Source: Reyranella sp.
GTDB lineage: Bacteria > Pseudomonadota > Alphaproteobacteria > Reyranellales > Reyranellaceae
Assembly: GCF_004297405.1 (NCBI RefSeq)
Contig: NZ_SCVC01000021.1
Span: forward strand, 372,001-436,000
Length of the DNA stretch: 64,000 bases
Reading direction: 5' to 3'
Below the pieces are notes generated by a model. That model searched no databases, had not been told where the DNA came from, and saw nothing but the letters and a program-made list of their open reading frames with translations. The translations under genes were made by a program, and so were the position numbers. This document shows, one piece after another, positions 7,353 through 16,320 of the stretch. Within the stretch, counting starts at the first letter, position 1. Each line of letters opens with the position of its first letter.

Positions 7353-8134
7353 TTCCCGAGAGGCCAAGTGAAGCGGATGTTGTTCTTGGCGAGACCGTCG
7401 AGAACGATCTGCACACCGCCCGACTTCATCATCCATTCCAGACGATGATCGCGATATTCGCGTCGAATTGTGCCCGACGCTAGTCGGTCGGCCGCGTTTG
7501 CCATGCCTGCTGCTGCGGCTTCGAATTCCTTGAAGGTCGCGGCAACGGATGGCCTGGGGCAGAGGCGATCTCGCCATTGCGCCAACGGTGAATCGGCCGG
7601 CGTGCCCAATCCGTAGAAGAACGAGCGATTGAGATAAGGTGCCACGCTGAGATCGGCCCAGCCGAAAGCGTCGCCATTGAACCACGGAGACTTGCCGAGC
7701 CTTTCGGTCAGCCAGGCCTGCAACTCGGCGGTCTGACGTGCCGCCGTTGCCCTCATCTTTTCCGCCTGCTCGCCTTCGGCCCGCTTGAACCAGCGGACTT
7801 CGCTCAAGCCCCAGTTCACGGCTTCATAAAGGGTATCGCAGACATCCTCGATCATGCGTGCATTCGCGCGGGCCACCGGATCGCGCAGCAGGAGAGGGGG
7901 CGACGGGTATTTGTCTTCCAGATATTCGAGGATGATCGTGGAGTCGAAGATGCGAGCCTCGCCGTCGATGAGAGTCGGCACCTCGTTGCGTGGGCTGGCG
8001 GCGGCGAACGCGCCGCCGGCATTGCCGCTACCGAGTGCTGCAGGCGTCTCGACGTCGAAATCGAGGCCCTTCTCGCGCAGGGCGATCTTCACTTTCTGGG
8101 CGTAGGAGGAAAGCGGATGCTCGTAGAGCAGCAT
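7349..8134 (-). CDS. Glutathione S-transferase family protein
   Basis: A 261-aa protein with a thioredoxin-like N-terminal domain ('MLLYEHPLSSYAQKVKIALREKGLDFDV', with 'EVPTLIDGEARIFDSTIILEYLEDKYP' holding the cis-Pro and glutathione-binding 'DST' loop) and an alpha-helical C-terminal domain containing 'FGWADLSVAPYL'. It would conjugate or reduce substrates using glutathione in the cytosol. The start is ATG 8134 behind GGAGA; the frame extends upstream to 8179 without homology. The catalytic position is Ser9 or Ser10 instead of Cys, so it is a conjugating or binding type more than a thiol-transferase. It is followed upstream by the Lin0512 genes on the same strand. Confidence 0.9.
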   Translation of the reverse strand: MLLYEHPLSSYAQKVKIALREKGLDFDVETPAALGSGNAGGAFAAASPRNEVPTLIDGEARIFDSTIILEYLEDKYPSPPLLLRDPVARANARMIEDVCDTLYEAVNWGLSEVRWFKRAEGEQAEKMRATAARQTAELQAWLTERLGKSPWFNGDAFGWADLSVAPYLNRSFFYGLGTPADSPLAQWRDRLCPRPSVAATFKEFEAAAAGMANAADRLASGTIRREYRDHRLEWMMKSGGVQIVLDGLAKNNIRFTWPLGN

Positions 8135-8153
8135 GGCACCATCTCCCGAACGT

Positions 8154-8498
8154 TCAGGGCAACTCCAGCCGGACGGCAACCGCAGCGCTGGCGATCACGG
8201 CAGGGTCATTGTGATCGGGATCGGCGATGTCGAGACCGCCCTTCACCACTTTTACCGTGACGATGCCGTGCGGCAGAGAGGCACGTACCTTTTCCGCATC
8301 GACCTTGTCCGGCTGCTGCACGCCGATCGTGACATCGACGAACATGTCGGTCTTGGGATTGATCTTGAGCGTCCGGATCATCGCCAGCGAGGAATGATGC
8401 AGGGCGTCCTGCACCGCGCGCAGGGCCGCCTTGGTGTAGTCACCGCCATGCAGATCGTTGCCGGTGCCCAGCTCGAGGATAACGCGTTTCGCCGCCAT
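8154..8498 (-). CDS. Lin0512 family protein (copy 2 of a tandem pair)
   Basis: A 114-aa protein of the Lin0512 family, whose members have no established function. Family marks are 'LELGTGNDLHGGDYTKAALRAVQDALHHSSL', a middle 'DVTIGVQQPDKVDAEKV' and 'LPHGIVTVKVVKGGLDI'. It lies 14 bases downstream of a clear paralogue (8513-8851) on the same strand, so the pair likely arose by duplication and may form a heteromer. It has no signal peptide or transmembrane segment. The GST gene starts 19 bases after its stop, which suggests one transcript. Confidence 0.85.
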   Translation of the reverse strand: MAAKRVILELGTGNDLHGGDYTKAALRAVQDALHHSSLAMIRTLKINPKTDMFVDVTIGVQQPDKVDAEKVRASLPHGIVTVKVVKGGLDIADPDHNDPAVIASAAVAVRLELP

Positions 8499-8512
8499 GG
8501 TGCCGCCTCCGC

Positions 8513-8851
8513 CTACAGGTCGAGCCGGACGATGGCCGCCGCCTGGGCGATCACCGTCTTGTCCGTACCGGCCTCGTTGGGAATTTCGAGGCCGCCTTCG
8601 ACGACCTTCACCGAGCCGGTGCCGTGCGGCAGCACCGCAAGCACTTCCTTAGTGTCGACCTGATCGGGCTTCGGCACGCCGATCAGGACTTCGACCTGCA
8701 TATCGTCGCTCGACTTGCCCAGTGCCGTGGCGACGGTGAGCGAGTTGTGCCACAGCGCATCGCGCAACGCCCGCACGGCGGCCTTGGTATAGTCACCGCC
8801 GCGTATGTCGGTGCCCATGCCGATCTCAAGAGCCACCTTCTTCAGCGCCAT
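8513..8851 (-). CDS. Lin0512 family protein (copy 1 of a tandem pair)
   Basis: A 112-aa paralogue of the neighbouring gene, with the same blocks: 'LEIGMGTDIRGGDYTKAAVRALRDALWHNSL', 'VEVLIGVPKPDQVDTKEV' and 'LPHGTGSVKVVEGGLEI'. By eye about half of all residues match the other copy, including GGDYTKAA, LPHG and V.GGL. A cytoplasmic location is expected. The gene lies 27 bases after the Bug receptor stop at 8879 on the same strand, so receptor, Lin0512 pair and GST may be one operon. This placement suggests a role in handling whatever the receptor brings, but that is inference. Confidence 0.85.
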   Translation of the reverse strand: MALKKVALEIGMGTDIRGGDYTKAAVRALRDALWHNSLTVATALGKSSDDMQVEVLIGVPKPDQVDTKEVLAVLPHGTGSVKVVEGGLEIPNEAGTDKTVIAQAAAIVRLDL

Positions 8852-8878
8852 GGCTTTCTCCCTACGACTTGTTGTCCC

Positions 8879-9862
8879 TTAGGACTTGGCGAGGCCTGCC
8901 TTGATCAGCAACGGCTTCACGTCGACGTAATACTTCTCGGCGAAGGCACGATACTCGGCCGGGTTCTTGTCCCAGGGAACCTGGATGAACTTGGCGAGAT
9001 ACTCCGTCACTTTCGGTTCGGCCGACGCCTGCTTGAAGGCCTGGTAGATCGAATCGACGATCTCCGGCGGCATGTTCTTGGGGCCGACCAGGCCATACGG
9101 GCTCTGACCCACGACGTTGATGCCGCGCTCGATCAGCGTCGGCGTATCCTTGTATCGCGGGATACGCTTCTCGGTCGCCATGGCGAGGATGCGGCACTTG
9201 CCGTCGTCGACGAACGGCGCCCATTGCGCGGCGTCAGCCAGGAAATGCACCTGGTCGCTGAGCAGCGCCTGCATCCACTCGGCACCTCCCTTGTAGGGGA
9301 TGTGCGTGTACTTGGTGCCGGTTGCCTGTTCGACTTCGATCATCATGAGCTGGCCGGTGCCGCCGACGCCGCTGGTGCCGTAGTTATACTTCTCCGGCTC
9401 TTTCTTGCCGGCAGCGATCATGTCTTCGAGCGTCTGCCAGGGCGAGGTGGACTTCACGACGATACCCATCGTGTAGCCCGACAGGCCGGTGATGTAGGTG
9501 AAATCCTTCAGCGGATCCCAGTTGGTCTGCTGGTAGTGGGGATAGCGCAAGCTGTTGATGGACATGATGGCGAGCGTCTGGCCGTCGGGCTTGGCGTTGA
9601 GCAGCATCGCCGGCGCCAAAGTGCCGGCCGCACCGGCCTTGATATCGACGACGACTTGCTGGCCCAGGACCTTGCTGACGGTCTCGCCCAGCAGCCGGAC
9701 ATGCACGTCCGTCACGCCACCGGCGGCAAAGGGGTTGTAGATCGTGATCGGCTTCTCGGGCTTCCAGCGTGCCTGGCCGCGCGCGACCATCGGGGCAGCC
9801 AATGTGGCGGCGCCCGCAAGAACGGCAAAACGACGACGATTGACGATGATTGGCTTGGACAA
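8879..9862 (-). CDS. Bug/TctC-family substrate receptor
   Basis: A 327-aa periplasmic receptor of the tripartite tricarboxylate transporter type. A Tat-like leader (NRRRFAVLAGAATLAAPMVARGQA) is followed by 'KPITIYNPFAAGGVTDVHVRLL', 'VVVDIKAGAAGTLAPAML', 'NYGTSGVGGTGQLMM' and 'YTHIPYKGGAEWMQALL', the standard Bug pattern. I choose the TTG at 9862 because a strong GGGAGG lies 7 bases upstream; the longer frame to 9994 reads through unlikely sequence. No TctA or TctB is nearby, as is common for expanded Bug families, and the ligand is unknown. It probably heads the transcript that continues into the Lin0512 pair. Confidence 0.9.
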   Translation of the reverse strand: MSKPIIVNRRRFAVLAGAATLAAPMVARGQARWKPEKPITIYNPFAAGGVTDVHVRLLGETVSKVLGQQVVVDIKAGAAGTLAPAMLLNAKPDGQTLAIMSINSLRYPHYQQTNWDPLKDFTYITGLSGYTMGIVVKSTSPWQTLEDMIAAGKKEPEKYNYGTSGVGGTGQLMMIEVEQATGTKYTHIPYKGGAEWMQALLSDQVHFLADAAQWAPFVDDGKCRILAMATEKRIPRYKDTPTLIERGINVVGQSPYGLVGPKNMPPEIVDSIYQAFKQASAEPKVTEYLAKFIQVPWDKNPAEYRAFAEKYYVDVKPLLIKAGLAKS

Positions 9863-9963
9863 GGCGCTTCCTCCCACACGGTACGCATTTGTGCACAGCG
9901 AAACGGCTGCCACGAGGCAGCCGTCCGACGTTCCATACAGGCTTGGTGAAAGCGCGTTAAGCG

Positions 9964-10362
9964 TTACTTCTTGCGGCCTGCGTCGATGCTCCATGGGCCG
10001 GGGCCTGCCGCCGCGAGATAGAGGAACACGAAGCAGTAAAGCGCCGCCAGCTCACCGCCGTTCAGGATCGGATAGAAGCCCTTCGGGGCATGCGCGATGA
10101 AATAGGCAAACGCCGTCATGCCCGAGAGGATGAACGCCGTCGAACGGGTGAACAGGCCAAGGATAATCAGCACGCCACCCACCAGTTCCAGGATGCCGGC
10201 AATGCCCGGCAGCGACGTGATGCTGAGATTGGCGAACATCGGAATGACCGGGATCTTGAACAGCTTGGCTGTGCCATGCTGCAGGAGCAGCAAGCCCGTC
10301 ATGATGCGCATGATGCTGAGCAGACGTGGTGCCCATGATGCGGCAAGCGCGTCGAAATTCAT
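9964..10362 (-). CDS. DoxX family membrane protein
   Basis: A 132-aa integral membrane protein with four predicted helices, in the DoxX/MauE-like group: 'LLSIMRIMTGLLLLQHGTAKLF', 'LPGIAGILELVGGVLIILGLF', 'AFILSGMTAFAYFIAHAPKGFYPILNGGELAALYCFVFLYLAAAGPGPWSID'. The 'QHGTAKLF' and 'NGGELAALYCF' blocks are typical. Start ATG 10362 follows GGGGGAG. Proteins of this family have been linked to thiol stress or quinone-related redox, but the role here is unknown. It is monocistronic, with the Bug gene 101 bases away on the same strand and the sugar ABC operon diverging. Confidence 0.88.
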   Translation of the reverse strand: MNFDALAASWAPRLLSIMRIMTGLLLLQHGTAKLFKIPVIPMFANLSITSLPGIAGILELVGGVLIILGLFTRSTAFILSGMTAFAYFIAHAPKGFYPILNGGELAALYCFVFLYLAAAGPGPWSIDAGRKK

Positions 10363-10434
10363 GTGAAGACTCCCCCGAACTAGTTGCAACAATTCATCCT
10401 GAATGCGGCTCGCACTTTCGACAAGCGGCTATCG

Positions 10435-10447
10435 GTGACTAAGTCAC
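10435..10447. promoter_or_regulatory. Palindrome upstream of the sugar ABC operon
   Basis: GTGACT-A-AGTCAC is a perfect 6-base inverted repeat with a single-base centre, within the 208-base divergent gap between doxX-like and the ABC ATPase gene. It looks like a repressor or activator site. The bound protein is not encoded next to it. Confidence 0.35.
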
Positions 10448-10527
10448 TGATCTCTCAGTATGCGCTCGCGCGTTACATGCGCATTGCATATGATCCGCGG
10501 CGCCAGACCGGTCGCAAGAGCCGGCAG

Positions 10528-10556
10528 TTGTACAAGTACAAGGCGGTATCACCGCC
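10528..10556. promoter_or_regulatory. Two adjacent palindromes just before the ABC ATPase ribosome site
   Basis: TTGTAC-AA-GTACAA (10528-10541) is followed at once by GGCGGT-ATC-ACCGCC (10542-10556), and the GGAGG ribosome site begins at 10562. The first looks like a protein-binding operator. The second could form an mRNA hairpin that limits access to the ribosome site. Either or both could control the importer. Confidence 0.4.
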
Positions 10557-10570
10557 CGCGTGGAGGAAAA

Positions 10571-11623
<1,053 letters not shown>

Positions 11624-11670
11624 GATCGGGGAAGAAAACAAGCAAAGCAAGCAATCAGGAGGAAACGACA

Positions 11671-12999
11671 ATGGTGTTCATCATAAAGCGGCGCGAAGCC
11701 GTAATTCTCGGCGCTGCCGCGGCGGCGCTGGCGATGGCCCGCTCGGCCAACGGCCAGAGCATTCCGACGGCGACCGCGACGCCGCCCAAGCTCGACATCG
11801 AGAAAGGCGCATCTCTGCGCATTCTGCGTCCCGCGCGTTTCGTCGAGCCCGATGAAGTGATCTTCCGCGCCAACACCGCCAAGTTCGCCAAGGAGAAGGG
11901 TGTCGAGGTCCGTGTCGACTTCGTCGGCTGGGAAGATATCCGCCAGCAGACGGCGGTGTCGGCCAATACCGGCGCCGGCCCCGACATCGTGCTGGGCTGG
12001 GCAGAGGATCCGCACATCTATTCCGACAAGCTGCTCGAGGTCACCGACGTCGCCGAGTATCTCGGCAAGAAGTACGGCGGCTGGATGTTCCTCGGTGAGA
12101 AGTACGGCAAGAAGGCCAAGACCAACAACTGGATCGGCCTGCCGTTCGGCGGCTCGACCGGCCCGATCGTCTATCGCCAGTCGGCCGTCAAGGCCGCCGG
12201 CTTCGACAAGGTACCGGGCGATCACGCCAACTTCCTGAAGCTCTGCCAGGCCCTCAAGAAGAACAACAAGCCGGCGGGTTTCGCGCTGGGCAATGCGGTC
12301 GGCGACGGCAACGGCTTCGCCAACTGGCTGGTCTGGAGCCACGGCGGCTTCCTTGTCGACGAGGACGGCAAGGTCTCGATCAACAGCAAGGAGACGGTGG
12401 CAGCCCTCAACTACCTGAAGGAACTCTACCCGACCTTCGTGCCGGGTACGCTCTCCTGGGGTGACGTCAGCAACAACCGCGCTTTCGCGGCCAACGAGCT
12501 GTTCCTGACGGCCAACGGCGTGTCGATGTACTTCGCGCTGAAGAACGACCCGGCGACGAAGCCGATCGCCGACGATACCGACCACGCGCCTTTGCCTCCG
12601 GGTGTCGTGGGCAAGCCGCCACAGTCGGCGTTGATCCTGAACGGCATGGTGTTCAAGCACTCGAAGTTCCCGAACGCTGCCAAGGCCTACATGCAATACA
12701 TGATGGAAGCCGAGCAGTACGATCCGTGGCTGACGGGCTGCCTCGGTTATTGGTCGCACCCGCTCGCCGCCTACGGCAAGAGCAAGGTGTGGGACAGCGA
12801 TCCCAAGCTCGCCGTCTATCGCGAGGGCATGAACAACCCGTTCTGGAGTGGCTACAAGGGCCCGATCACCCAGGCGGCCGGCACGGTCGCGGCCGAGTAC
12901 ATCCTGGTGCAGATGTGCGCCTCGGTGGCTGCGGGCCAGGCAACGCCCGCCGAGGCGGCGAAGGAAGCCGAGCGCCGCGCGCGCCGGTACTACCGCTAA
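11671..12999 (+). CDS. Extracellular solute-binding protein, family 1 (carbohydrate type)
   Basis: A 442-aa receptor with an Arg-rich leader 'KRREAVILGAAAAALAMARSANG' that could be Sec or Tat dependent, a strong AGGAGG site, then a bilobal fold typical of family 1 sugar-binding proteins: 'RVDFVGWEDIRQQTAVSANTGAGPDIVLGW', 'NWIGLPFGGSTGPIVYRQSAVKAAGF', 'ELFLTANGVSMYFALKND', 'KAYMQYMMEAEQYDPWL'. It lies between the ATPase and the two permeases of one importer. Sugar, oligosaccharide or polyol ligand is likely, but the exact one cannot be read from the sequence. Confidence 0.9.
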   Translation: MVFIIKRREAVILGAAAAALAMARSANGQSIPTATATPPKLDIEKGASLRILRPARFVEPDEVIFRANTAKFAKEKGVEVRVDFVGWEDIRQQTAVSANTGAGPDIVLGWAEDPHIYSDKLLEVTDVAEYLGKKYGGWMFLGEKYGKKAKTNNWIGLPFGGSTGPIVYRQSAVKAAGFDKVPGDHANFLKLCQALKKNNKPAGFALGNAVGDGNGFANWLVWSHGGFLVDEDGKVSINSKETVAALNYLKELYPTFVPGTLSWGDVSNNRAFAANELFLTANGVSMYFALKNDPATKPIADDTDHAPLPPGVVGKPPQSALILNGMVFKHSKFPNAAKAYMQYMMEAEQYDPWLTGCLGYWSHPLAAYGKSKVWDSDPKLAVYREGMNNPFWSGYKGPITQAAGTVAAEYILVQMCASVAAGQATPAEAAKEAERRARRYYR

Positions 13000-13076
13000 G
13001 AAGGGAACGGAGCGCGGCCGGGTGATCCCGGCCGCGTCTTCCGCCCACATCCTGGCGACCGAGTTCCGGAGACACG

Positions 13077-14033
13077 ATGACTGCCGTCACCCTGACCGAC
13101 TGGACGCGCACCCGACCGCAACCGACTTGGCTCGGTCGGCTGTTCGACAACAAGGCGTTCCTGATCTTCCTTTGCCTGCTGCCCGCCGGCGGGTTGCTGA
13201 CGGTGTTCCTCACCTATCCACTAGGGCTGGGCGTTTGGCTCGCCTTCACCGACACCAAGATCGGGCGCACAGGCCAGTGGATCGGCTGGGAGAACTTCGA
13301 GTATCTGCTGGAGGATCCGCTGTTCTGGAAGGCGGTGTTCTACAGCGTTTTCTATACGGCGGTGGCGACCTTCGGAAAATTCGCGCTGGGTCTCTGGCTG
13401 GCGTTGCTGCTGAACAACCATCTGCCGATGAAGAGCCTGCTGCGTGCCATCATCCTGCTGCCCTGGATCGTGCCGACGGTTCTCTCGGCCATCGCCTTCT
13501 GGTGGATCTACGACCCGCAATTCTCGATCATCTCCTACCTTGCGGTCGATGTGTTGGGCGTGCGCACCACCTACTTCGACTTCCTGGGATCGACCTGGCC
13601 CGCGCGCTGGTCTCTGATCGCGGCCAATATCTGGCGCGGCATTCCCTTCGTCGCGATTTCGCTGCTGGCCGGCTTGCAGACCATCTCGCCCTCGCTTTAC
13701 GAGGCCGCACTGCTCGACGGATCCACGGCGTGGCAGCGCTTCCGCTACATCACCTTCCCGCTGCTGCTACCGATCCTCGCGATCGTGATGACCTTCTCGA
13801 TCATCTTCACCTTCACCGACTTCCAGCTCGTCTATGCGATCACGCGCGGCGGTCCGGTGAATTCGACCCACCTCATGGCAACGCTTGCCTTCCAGCGCGG
13901 CATCGCTGGCGGCGAGCTGGGCGAGGGGGCGGCCATCGCCGTTGCGATGATCCCGTTCCTCGTCTTCGCCACGCTGTTCAGCTATTTCGCGCTGGCCCGT
14001 CGCAAGTGGCAGCAGGGAGAGGCCAATGACTGA
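13077..14033 (+). CDS. ABC transporter permease, MalF/UgpA type
   Basis: A 318-aa inner-membrane permease with six main hydrophobic segments, starting at ATG 13077 behind GGAGA. The cytoplasmic coupling loop reads 'YEAALLDGSTAWQRFRYITFPLL', the EAA motif typical of carbohydrate importer permeases. It pairs with the next gene, whose start overlaps its stop by 8 bases (14026 against 14033), to form the heterodimeric membrane pore fed by the receptor at 11671. The family mostly moves sugars, polyols or glycerol phosphate. Confidence 0.94.
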   Translation: MTAVTLTDWTRTRPQPTWLGRLFDNKAFLIFLCLLPAGGLLTVFLTYPLGLGVWLAFTDTKIGRTGQWIGWENFEYLLEDPLFWKAVFYSVFYTAVATFGKFALGLWLALLLNNHLPMKSLLRAIILLPWIVPTVLSAIAFWWIYDPQFSIISYLAVDVLGVRTTYFDFLGSTWPARWSLIAANIWRGIPFVAISLLAGLQTISPSLYEAALLDGSTAWQRFRYITFPLLLPILAIVMTFSIIFTFTDFQLVYAITRGGPVNSTHLMATLAFQRGIAGGELGEGAAIAVAMIPFLVFATLFSYFALARRKWQQGEAND

Positions 14034-14931
14034 CGCCACTGCCAACCAGCCCGAAACCCAGTCGACCGCCACGGCCGTACCGGAGCAGATGGCGTGGGAC
14101 AGCCGCGCCCGGCGCATGGTGACGATCTATGTGCCGCTCGCCTGCTTCGTCATCATCCTGCTCTTCCCGTTCTATTGGATGACGATCACGTCGTTCAAAC
14201 CGAACGCGGAGCTCTACGACTACAAGCGCTACAACCCGTTCCTGATCGATAGCCCCACACTCGACCATATCTACAAGCTCCTGTTCGAGACGGCTTATCC
14301 GCGGTGGTTGATGACCACGATGGGCGTCGCCGTCTGCGCCACCTTCCTGTCGTTGTTGTCGAGCGTGCTGGCGGCCTATGCCATCCAGCGCCTGCGCTTC
14401 AAGGGCAGCCAGTATGTCGGCCTCGGCATCTACCTCGCCTATCTGGTGCCGCCATCGATCCTGTTCATCCCACTGGCGACCACGGTCTATCAGCTCGGCC
14501 TGTTCGATACGCCGTTCGCATTGATCCTGACCTATCCGACCTTCCTGGTGCCGTTCTGCACCTGGCTGTTGATCGGCTACTTCAAGTCGATCCCGTATGA
14601 GCTTGAAGAGTGTGCGCTGATCGACGGTGCCACACGGCTGCAGATCCTGCGGCGCATCACCTTGCCGTTGGCGGTGCCGGGACTGATCTCGGCCGGCATC
14701 TTTTCGTTCACGCTGTCCTGGAACGAGTTCATCTATTCCCTGGCCTTCATCCAGAGCGGTGAAAAGAAGACTGTTCCCGTCGCGATCCTGACCGAGCTGG
14801 TATCGGGCGACGTCTACCAGTGGGGCGCGCTGATGGCGGGCTCTCTGCTCGGCTCACTGCCGGTCGCGATCTTTTATTCGTTCTTCGTCGACTACTACGT
14901 CTCCTCCCTCACCGGAGCGGTGAAGGAGTAA
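14026..14931 (+). CDS. ABC transporter permease, MalG/UgpE type
   Basis: A 301-aa second permease with six predicted helices and the EAA loop 'LEECALIDGATRLQILRRITLPLAVPG'. A Gln/Thr-rich cytoplasmic N-terminus (about 35 residues) precedes the first helix. Its ATG overlaps the end of the upstream permease by 8 bases, and a GGGAGAG site lies inside that gene, so translation is likely coupled. The last 23 bases overlap the end of a small minus-strand reading frame. Confidence 0.94.
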   Translation: MTDATANQPETQSTATAVPEQMAWDSRARRMVTIYVPLACFVIILLFPFYWMTITSFKPNAELYDYKRYNPFLIDSPTLDHIYKLLFETAYPRWLMTTMGVAVCATFLSLLSSVLAAYAIQRLRFKGSQYVGLGIYLAYLVPPSILFIPLATTVYQLGLFDTPFALILTYPTFLVPFCTWLLIGYFKSIPYELEECALIDGATRLQILRRITLPLAVPGLISAGIFSFTLSWNEFIYSLAFIQSGEKKTVPVAILTELVSGDVYQWGALMAGSLLGSLPVAIFYSFFVDYYVSSLTGAVKE

Positions 14932-15112
14932 CGAATATCCGCCAGGCCGCCGGAGTCGGCGGACCTGGCGGATGGGGTACCGGCGGGGGTACGTCCTCCG
15001 GCTCGGGCATGCCGGGCACCGGCATTTCGGGTGGAATTGGATCCACCTTGCCGGGAACCGGCGGCACGGGCGGGACCTCCCGTGGCGGTGACGGACTACT
15101 CGTCCTTGTCAT
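14909..15112 (-). CDS. Possible small proline-rich protein
   Basis: A 67-aa frame of extreme composition ('PPREVPPVPPVPGKVDPIPPEMPVPG', broken here for length, then 'PEPEDVPPPVPHPPGPP'), with about a third Pro. Its ATG (15112) overlaps the last 17 bases of the Gln-rich gene upstream, as in coupled small genes. No classical ribosome site is clear, and the tail overlaps the permease end on the other strand. Short Pro/Glu/Val proteins like this occur in many proteobacteria, but a chance frame in GC-rich DNA is also possible. Confidence 0.4.
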   Translation of the reverse strand: MTRTSSPSPPREVPPVPPVPGKVDPIPPEMPVPGMPEPEDVPPPVPHPPGPPTPAAWRIFVTPSPLR

Positions 15113-15254
15113 CCGGACGCTGCTGCGGCTGCTGCCCCGGCTTCTGGCCGGGCTTCTGATTTTGCCGCTGCTGCTGTTCGCGCTGGACCTGTTCGCGCTG
15201 CTGGCGATCGCGGTCCGGCTGCTGTGAGGGATTGTGCTTGTTGGGGTCGTTCAT
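15096..15254 (-). CDS. Small glutamine-rich hydrophilic protein
   Basis: A 52-aa frame that starts at ATG 15254 with a well-placed GGAGA, and reads 'MNDPNKHNPSQQPDRDRQQ', a Gln/Arg/Glu-rich middle, then 'KPGQKPGQQPQQRPDDKDE' and a stop. About 16 of 52 residues are Gln. It has no hydrophobic segment and is probably disordered. Such short Gln-rich proteins recur as hypotheticals in alphaproteobacteria; the function is unknown. The sense reading is preferred over the opposite strand because of the ribosome site and codon-position bias. Confidence 0.6.
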   Translation of the reverse strand: MNDPNKHNPSQQPDRDRQQREQVQREQQQRQNQKPGQKPGQQPQQRPDDKDE

Positions 15255-15344
15255 GGCGTTGTCTCCATGTTCGCCGCGGCTGCCAGAATGGCGCCGCTGA
15301 GGAGAAAACGCCCCGCGTCGGAGCGTGGTTGCGCGCTGAGATGT

Positions 15345-16319
15345 CTAGTTTTCTTGTACTTTTCCGATCCGTTCGACAGCGACCCGAAGCCTCTCGGAAT
15401 CACGGTCCAGGAAAGTTTTGAACTGAGGTGCGTCAAGATAAGCGATCGGTGTCTCGACCTTGGCCATCGCTTCCTTGAATTCTGGATCCTCGGCCGTGCG
15501 CCGGGCCGCGTCTCGCAGGATGGTCATGACGGGTTGTGGTGTGCCAGTCGGCGCGAACAGGCCTGACCAGATATAGAAGGTGGCGTCGTAACCCAGCTCC
15601 TTCATGCTGGGCACGTCCGGCAGCGAGGCGAGCCGCTTGTCGCCCCAGACGGCGAGGGCGCGCATCTTGCCGGCCTTGATCTGGCCGATCGCCGCAGACG
15701 GCCCCGACGCCAACGCGTCGATCTGGCCGCCGAGAAGCGCCGCTACGGCGGGACCGCCGCCTTGGTAAGGGATGTGGAACAGCTTGATGCCGGCGGCGCC
15801 CGCAAAGATTTCCATGGCGACATGCAGGGTGCCGTAAACGCCTGAAGAACCGTAGTTGATCGTGCCGGGCCTGGCTTTGGCGGCATCGACGAAGTCCTTC
15901 AGCATCTTGTAGGGGCCGTCCTCACGCACCACGAGCACCGTGGGGTCGGCGCTGATCAGGGCGATGGGTGCGAACTGGTTGAGTTCATAGGCTGGCGTGC
16001 GGCCCTGCAGGCGATCCGCCACCGGCAGCACAGAGATCGAAGAGAGTGCCATCAGGATGGTGTAGCCGTCCGGCGTCGAGCGCGCGGCCTGCGCTGCGCC
16101 GACCGAACCGCCGGCCCCCGGCCTGTTCTGAACGACGACGGACTGCCTCAGCAGCTTGCCCATCACATGCGCCGTCGGCCGGCCGGTGATGTCGGCGACA
16201 CCGCCGGGCGGGAAGGGCACGATCATCTGGATCGGCCGGGAAGGAAAGGCGTCCTGAGCCGCCGCACTGAAAGCCAGCGGCAGCAGGGCCGTGCCGGCGA
16301 TCAGGGTGCGGCGCTGCAT
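15345..16319 (-). CDS. Bug/TctC-family substrate receptor
   Basis: A 324-aa periplasmic receptor with leader 'MQRRTLIAGTALLPLAFSAAAQ', then 'RPIQMIVPFPPGGVADITGRP', 'VVVQNRPGAGGSVGAAQAA', 'INYGSSGVYGTLHVAMEIF' and 'FHIPYQGGGPAVAALLGGQID', all standard Bug blocks. Its ATG lies one base beyond the stop of the secreted protein gene 16321-17244, so the two are coupled. No membrane component of a tripartite transporter is present. Ligand unknown: carboxylates are usual for the family. Confidence 0.92.
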   Translation of the reverse strand: MQRRTLIAGTALLPLAFSAAAQDAFPSRPIQMIVPFPPGGVADITGRPTAHVMGKLLRQSVVVQNRPGAGGSVGAAQAARSTPDGYTILMALSSISVLPVADRLQGRTPAYELNQFAPIALISADPTVLVVREDGPYKMLKDFVDAAKARPGTINYGSSGVYGTLHVAMEIFAGAAGIKLFHIPYQGGGPAVAALLGGQIDALASGPSAAIGQIKAGKMRALAVWGDKRLASLPDVPSMKELGYDATFYIWSGLFAPTGTPQPVMTILRDAARRTAEDPEFKEAMAKVETPIAYLDAPQFKTFLDRDSERLRVAVERIGKVQEN

Positions 16320-16320
16320 G

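Noticed and set aside
8624..9949. A 441-aa plus-strand open frame across the Lin0512 and Bug receptor genes
   Set aside because: It spans several well-supported minus-strand genes and shows no conserved pattern or ribosome site.
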